DNA of 64,000 bases, taken from positions 528,042-592,041 of the forward strand of contig NZ_JAGHZS010000006.1 of NCBI RefSeq assembly GCF_017745275.1, read 5' to 3'. The position numbers were made by a program, and so were the translations under genes. Positions within the stretch are counted from its first letter, which is position 1, and the number at the start of each line of letters is the position of its first letter. The stretch comes from Chitinophaga sp. GTDB taxonomy: Bacteria > Bacteroidota > Bacteroidia > Chitinophagales > Chitinophagaceae. Positions 60,308 through 64,000 of this stretch are shown here, in pieces. The notes beneath the pieces were generated by a model. The model saw only the letters and a list, made by a program, of their open reading frames with translations. It was not told the origin of the DNA and did not search any database.

Positions 60308-62212
60308 TTATTTCTCTTTAGGGTCCTGGTACCACTGCACCACCAATACGGGTACCTGCACCTGGTGTCTTACCTGGTTGGCGGTTTCGCCATATAGCCA
60401 GTCTTTGAATCCTTTGTGTCCGTGACCGCCGAGTACGAGGAAGTCGGCATTTTCTTCTTTAACGATGCGGGCAATTTCCCTTGCGCGGCGACGGAAACCA
60501 AGTACTCCTTTGGCGTTGATATTACGGCTTTTCAGCAGGGCCACATAGGTATCCAGTTGCTCCTGGTCACGGCGGGTTTCGAGATCGTCCGAGTCGTGGC
60601 CAAAGTATTTGGCCGATGCACTTTCTACGATATGGATCAGGATATATTGCGTGTGTTCGTTGCCGTGAGCAATGGCATTGGTGATTACTTCCCGGTCTTT
60701 GTTGGTGAAGTCGAGCGCCATGGCGATGCGGTTGTACACCGGTTTTTCCATGTTGCCGAGTGATACCTGTGTGGTATGGATGCCGGCAGCGGCATCCTCC
60801 CGATAGCGCCTGCGCAGCGGGTGAATGATGGTGATGAGCAGCAACACCACAAAGCCTGCACAGCCTGTGATGATAAGACCATCTATCCAAATATTTCCAG
60901 TACCGGACATATAACTGAAGGCTTCTGTAAATACCATCCGCATATTAAGGTACACTAATAAAATGGTGACTGCCCAGCTGAAAATTTTGGTGGTGGTAGA
61001 AATAGCAAAGTTACCCATGGTTTTCTTATCGCTCACGAAATGTATTAGCGGAATGATGGCGAATCCCAGTTGAAGACTTAATAACACCTGGCTAAATACC
61101 AGCAGGGCACCCACTTCGTCATCGCCGGCAATGAGGATGGTCAGTAATGCCGGTATGATAGCGAGCAGGCGGGTGATGAGCCGGCGCAGCCAGGGATTGA
61201 TACGCAGCCGGAGATAACCTTCCATTACAATTTGTCCTGCCAGTGTACCGGTTACCGTGGAGCTTTGTCCGGCAGCAATCAATGCTATCGCAAAGAGGAT
61301 GGGAGCCAGTTTACTGCCCAGTAGCTGATCCAGCAGTTTGTGGGCATCCTGGATCTCTGCTACATCGGTGCGGCCACTTTTAAAGAATACGGCAGCTGCC
61401 AGAATGAGGATGGCAGCATTTACCAGGAAGGCGAGGTTCAGTGCAATGGTGCTGTCGAGGAAATTCATTTTGATAGCCTGTTTAATACCAGCATCATCTC
61501 GTTTTATTTTCCTGGTTTGTACCAGCGCAGAGTGGAGGTACAGGTTGTGCGGCATGACGGTAGCACCTATAATACCAATGGCAATGTATAATGCAGTGTT
61601 GTCGGGAATAGATGGAATGAAGCCTTTGACTACTTCGCCCATTTGTGGTTTTACTAAAATTAATTCTACGAGGAAAGAAGCGCCAACGACGGCTACCAGT
61701 GAAATGATAAAGCCTTCCATTTTACGGATGCCATAGCGTTGCAGGATCAGCAGGAGGAAGGTATCAAGTACGGTCAGGCTCACGCCCCATATCAGTGGCA
61801 GGCCGGTGAGCAGTTGTATACCAATGGCCATACCGAGTACTTCGGCGAGATCGGTGGCGGCGATGGCAATTTCTGCCAGCACATATAAAATGAAATTGAC
61901 AACGGGTGGATAGGTTTCACGGTTCGCCTGTGCCAGGTCACGGCCGCGCACAATACCAAGGCGGGCGCTCAGGCTTTGCAACAGCAGGGCCATAAGGTTA
62001 CTCATGAGGAGAACCCACAGCAATTTATATCCGTATTGACTACCACCGGCGAGGTCGGTGGCCCAGTTGCCGGGATCCATGTAACCTACGCTGACCAGGT
62101 AGGCCGGGCCAAAGAAGGCAAATATCTTTTTCCACCTTGACTTTCCACTGGTTTCTACACTCTGATGTACCTCACTTAGCGATGTGGATGAATGTATATG
62201 TTCCATGCTCAT
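60308..62212 (-). CDS. Nramp-family divalent metal transporter fused to a UspA domain
   Basis: A 634-residue fusion. Residues about 1-460 are an Nramp (MntH) transporter with 11-12 helices, the metal site DPGN at 46-49 (YMDPGNWATDLAGG) and MPHN at 220-223 (ATVMPHNLYLH). From about residue 490 a cytoplasmic universal stress protein domain follows (YNRIAMALDFTNKD), with the ATP-type loop GGHGHKGFKDWLYGETANQV and PVLVV end. Probably imports Mn(II) or Fe(II) by proton coupling; the Usp domain may couple uptake to energy or stress state (inference). The mntR-like regulator gene lies 26 bases upstream. Confidence 0.93.
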   Translation of the reverse strand: MSMEHIHSSTSLSEVHQSVETSGKSRWKKIFAFFGPAYLVSVGYMDPGNWATDLAGGSQYGYKLLWVLLMSNLMALLLQSLSARLGIVRGRDLAQANRETYPPVVNFILYVLAEIAIAATDLAEVLGMAIGIQLLTGLPLIWGVSLTVLDTFLLLILQRYGIRKMEGFIISLVAVVGASFLVELILVKPQMGEVVKGFIPSIPDNTALYIAIGIIGATVMPHNLYLHSALVQTRKIKRDDAGIKQAIKMNFLDSTIALNLAFLVNAAILILAAAVFFKSGRTDVAEIQDAHKLLDQLLGSKLAPILFAIALIAAGQSSTVTGTLAGQIVMEGYLRLRINPWLRRLITRLLAIIPALLTILIAGDDEVGALLVFSQVLLSLQLGFAIIPLIHFVSDKKTMGNFAISTTTKIFSWAVTILLVYLNMRMVFTEAFSYMSGTGNIWIDGLIITGCAGFVVLLLITIIHPLRRRYREDAAAGIHTTQVSLGNMEKPVYNRIAMALDFTNKDREVITNAIAHGNEHTQYILIHIVESASAKYFGHDSDDLETRRDQEQLDTYVALLKSRNINAKGVLGFRRRAREIARIVKEENADFLVLGGHGHKGFKDWLYGETANQVRHQVQVPVLVVQWYQDPKEK

Positions 62213-62238
62213 GTATATAGAATTCCTGATCTTACTGG

Positions 62239-62898
62239 TTAAACAGGTCTGACCATAATATGTTTGGCCACCTGTTCGCTGATAGTAATAGCAGGTTGTT
62301 GTTTCAGTTTTATTTCGATAGAGTTGTCATATTCATAATGCGCGAGGATTTCCAACTGGGTACCCAGTTTAATTCCTTTTGCATTCAGAAAGGCGAGAAG
62401 AGCGGTCGATTGGTCGGTAACCGCTGTGACCACCAGTCTTTTGGCGTTGGTTTGATCCAATGAGGTTTGTGGTCTGGGTTTGGCCAGTTTGCCGTTGGCA
62501 TCGGGAATGGGGTCTCCATGTGGATCCAGTACCGGGTTACCAAGGAATTCGCTGAGGCGGTTGGTGAGTTTTTCACTGCGTACATGTTCCAGCTCTTCTG
62601 CCAGTTCATGTACTTCTTCCCAACTGAACAACAATTTATCTACCAGGAAACATTCCCATAAGCGGTGGCGCCTTACAATTTGCAGGGCAGCTTTCCTGCC
62701 ATCGGACGATAACACAATGCCCTGGTATTTTTCATATTCGATGAGCTTCTTCTCTTTCAGCTTTTTGGCCATGTCTGTTACCGAGGCTGGCTTGGTATCC
62801 AGCTCATAGGCCAGTGCATTGGTACTTACCGCCTCATCGCCTTCCTGCAGCTTGTAAATAGACTTAATATAGTTTTCCTCTGCCACTGATAAATTCAT
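62239..62898 (-). CDS. DtxR/MntR-family metal-dependent repressor
   Basis: A 219-residue iron/manganese-responsive repressor. The N-terminal winged helix-turn-helix (LSVAEENYIKSIYKLQEGDEAVSTNALAYELDTKPASVTDMAKKLKEKKLIEYEKYQG) is followed by the dimer/metal domain (HRLWECFLVDKLLFSWEEVHELAEELEHVRSEKL) with the Glu-x-Leu-Glu-His ligand pattern. A C-terminal FeoA/SH3-like domain (KGIKLGTQLEILAHYEYDNSIEIKL) ends the protein. Adjoining the transporter and a long palindrome at its own start, it very likely controls both. Confidence 0.93.
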   Translation of the reverse strand: MNLSVAEENYIKSIYKLQEGDEAVSTNALAYELDTKPASVTDMAKKLKEKKLIEYEKYQGIVLSSDGRKAALQIVRRHRLWECFLVDKLLFSWEEVHELAEELEHVRSEKLTNRLSEFLGNPVLDPHGDPIPDANGKLAKPRPQTSLDQTNAKRLVVTAVTDQSTALLAFLNAKGIKLGTQLEILAHYEYDNSIEIKLKQQPAITISEQVAKHIMVRPV

Positions 62899-62902
62899 GC
62901 TA

Positions 62903-62935
62903 TCTAAAATATTATTTAGACAAATCTAAATAATA
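62903..62935. promoter_or_regulatory. MntR-type operator (extended palindrome)
   Basis: TATTATTTAGA (62910-62920), CAAA, TCTAAATAATA (62925-62935): a perfect 11-bp inverted repeat starting 12 bases before the regulator's start codon. A further TCTAAA at 62903-62908 makes an overlapping second imperfect palindrome with TTTAGA at 62915-62920. The position fits autoregulation, and the site may also act on the divergent lipoprotein gene. Confidence 0.85.
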
Positions 62936-63028
62936 AATATGAACTTTTCCCTATCCGGTATGTTTTTTGATTTTTGCGGCGCATATATAAAAATTATATC
63001 TAACTTTTCGCCAAGAATTAACTGTTCA

Positions 63029-63970
63029 ATGAAGCGTTTCCTTTTATTATTACTGGCTATTGGTGTTTTAGCAGCCTGCAAATCGAAGAAGAAGTCAGGT
63101 CGTGGTGATGAGCCGATGACACTTGAAGAATTTCAGGAATTATTCACTCCCGGCACGCTGCCTTACAAACTAACAGCGGACACACTGCAGTTGAAAATGG
63201 CCGATTCCCTGTCGCTGGATACTTCCGCCATGCGGTTTCTCACAGATACCCTGACCACGGGGGATTTTACTAAAAGTGATCGTGTTACCTATTTCCCTTT
63301 GCAACGTATTCCGGGTGGTATCGTGAATTATATGGTGGTGAAGGCGGTAGGAAGGTCCCAGTCAGTTGGTTACCTCTGCTTCATGGACAAAAAAGGGAAG
63401 TTCCTCAACCGTATAAAAGTAGCTAATACCGGTAGTGCAGATGGCACCTTGATGTCGTTGTTGCTGGACAGCAAAAATGTGATTAAAATCAGTAGCGAAA
63501 AAAGATTGTCCGGTACCCGCAGCGCGTTGAAGGAGGACTTCTATACCGTGAATCCCAACGGCTCCGTTACGCTGATCATGACTAACTCAAACGGCCCAAC
63601 GAATGCAGGACAGATATTCAATCCTATTGACACGTTGCCGCGTAAGCATAAGTTTTCCGGTGATTATACTTCCGGCGATATGAACATTGTATCTATCCGG
63701 GATGGAGAAGATGCGAAGTCGTTCCAGTTCTTTATCACGTTTACAAAAGACAACGGTAACTGTAAAGGAGAGTTGAGTGGTAAAGGTCATTACCTGGCGG
63801 GCAATCGTGGTGAGTATAAAGACAAAGAATCGTCCTGTGGTATCTCTTTCCAGTTTTCTTCCGGCAGGGTGAATATCCGTGAAATTGGCGGCTGTGGCGC
63901 CTACAGGGGCATCAAGTGTTTCTTTGAAGGTGGTTTCGTGAAGAAGGCAGAGAAGAAGAAAAAGAAGTGA
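63029..63970 (+). CDS. Lipoprotein of unknown function
   Basis: 313 residues from ATG 63029, which gives a good lipoprotein signal (FLLLLLAIGVLAAC, Cys at about residue 18); the frame starting at 62939 adds a non-signal extension. After a charged linker (KSKKKSGRGDEP) comes a beta-rich body with no known motif. Cysteines near the C-terminus (NGNCKGEL, SSCGISF, GGCGAYRGIKC) could form disulfides. It ends lysine-rich. It stands divergent from mntR across the palindromic operator. Confidence 0.75.
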   Translation: MKRFLLLLLAIGVLAACKSKKKSGRGDEPMTLEEFQELFTPGTLPYKLTADTLQLKMADSLSLDTSAMRFLTDTLTTGDFTKSDRVTYFPLQRIPGGIVNYMVVKAVGRSQSVGYLCFMDKKGKFLNRIKVANTGSADGTLMSLLLDSKNVIKISSEKRLSGTRSALKEDFYTVNPNGSVTLIMTNSNGPTNAGQIFNPIDTLPRKHKFSGDYTSGDMNIVSIRDGEDAKSFQFFITFTKDNGNCKGELSGKGHYLAGNRGEYKDKESSCGISFQFSSGRVNIREIGGCGAYRGIKCFFEGGFVKKAEKKKKK

Positions 63971-63972
63971 TT

Positions 63973-64000
63973 TGAGTCGTCCTAGAATAGGTTGACAGAT
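63973..64000 (+). mobile_element. Possible start of an insertion sequence, cut by the window edge
   Basis: Three bases after the lipoprotein stop the sequence reads TGAGTCGTCCTAGAATAGG and continues TTGACAGAT. This resembles, from memory, the terminal sequence of IS3-like elements in Bacteroidota. No transposase is inside the window, so this is only a suggestion. Confidence 0.25.

Overview
The window looks like a chromosomal segment of a Bacteroidota bacterium, most likely a Chitinophaga-like member of the Chitinophagaceae. The grounds are: many start sites preceded by the Bacteroidota promoter pattern (TTG, about 19 bases, TAnnTTTG) and hardly any purine-rich ribosome binding sites; a type IX secretion sorting domain and a PorW/SprE-like protein; an HYC/CC/PP-type cysteine protein; LytS/LytTR two-component pairs; and housekeeping proteins whose lengths fit that phylum. 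Most of the window is core chromosome. I see no prophage, CRISPR array or large island.

Layout. 1-3615: tRNA-Asp (partial), accA, dapA, rnz and a STAS-domain gene. 3917-6451: clpC. 6928-12746: three co-directional genes for exported, repeat-rich surface proteins, the last with a T9SS sorting domain. 12902-19383: cmk, a TPR histidine kinase with its LytTR regulator, ispH and a rhomboid protease. 19735-21636: rpsA. 21863-22868: a broken YhcG/DUF1016 nuclease gene. 22876-24397: a cyclase-family enzyme and a HAD phosphatase. 24673-28450: a sulfite-reduction and siroheme operon behind what looks like a cysteine-codon attenuator. 28452-30216: DUF488, HD and hotdog proteins. 30551-35964: pyrG, yidC, an M28 peptidase and an SprT-like protein. 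35970-37502: small envelope genes (an orphan AtpZ, a bactofilin, and an M23-like stub without its peptidase domain). 37770-43418: the PorW/SprE-like protein and a class A PBP. 43589-47749: sucC, purine nucleoside phosphorylase and a porin. 47893-50366: a cysteine-rich, HMA-domain metal cluster ending in an HMA-AraC regulator. 50734-55268: an L,D-transpeptidase and two unlike isocitrate dehydrogenases side by side. 55396-59885: an SGNH hydrolase, a flavin reductase and a LiaF-like/DUF4288/LytS/LytTR operon. 59895-64000: a thioesterase, an Nramp-UspA fusion with its MntR regulator and operator, and a lipoprotein.

The strongest regulatory find is the leader at 24673-24876. It has a perfect promoter, a 16-22 residue reading frame with Cys-Arg-Ser-Asn-Arg-Cys-Cys, an intrinsic terminator, and a competing pairing between the end of the small frame and the 5' terminator arm, all ahead of sulfite reductase. 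The strongest structural find is a family of seven long intergenic hairpins built from 7-bp units. Their cores vary between copies but stay complementary, and several run into stop codons. A second, smaller family of nested inverted repeats shares an AATCAGTATAATC-like outer arm. Function calls rest on recognising families by eye; no database search was run.
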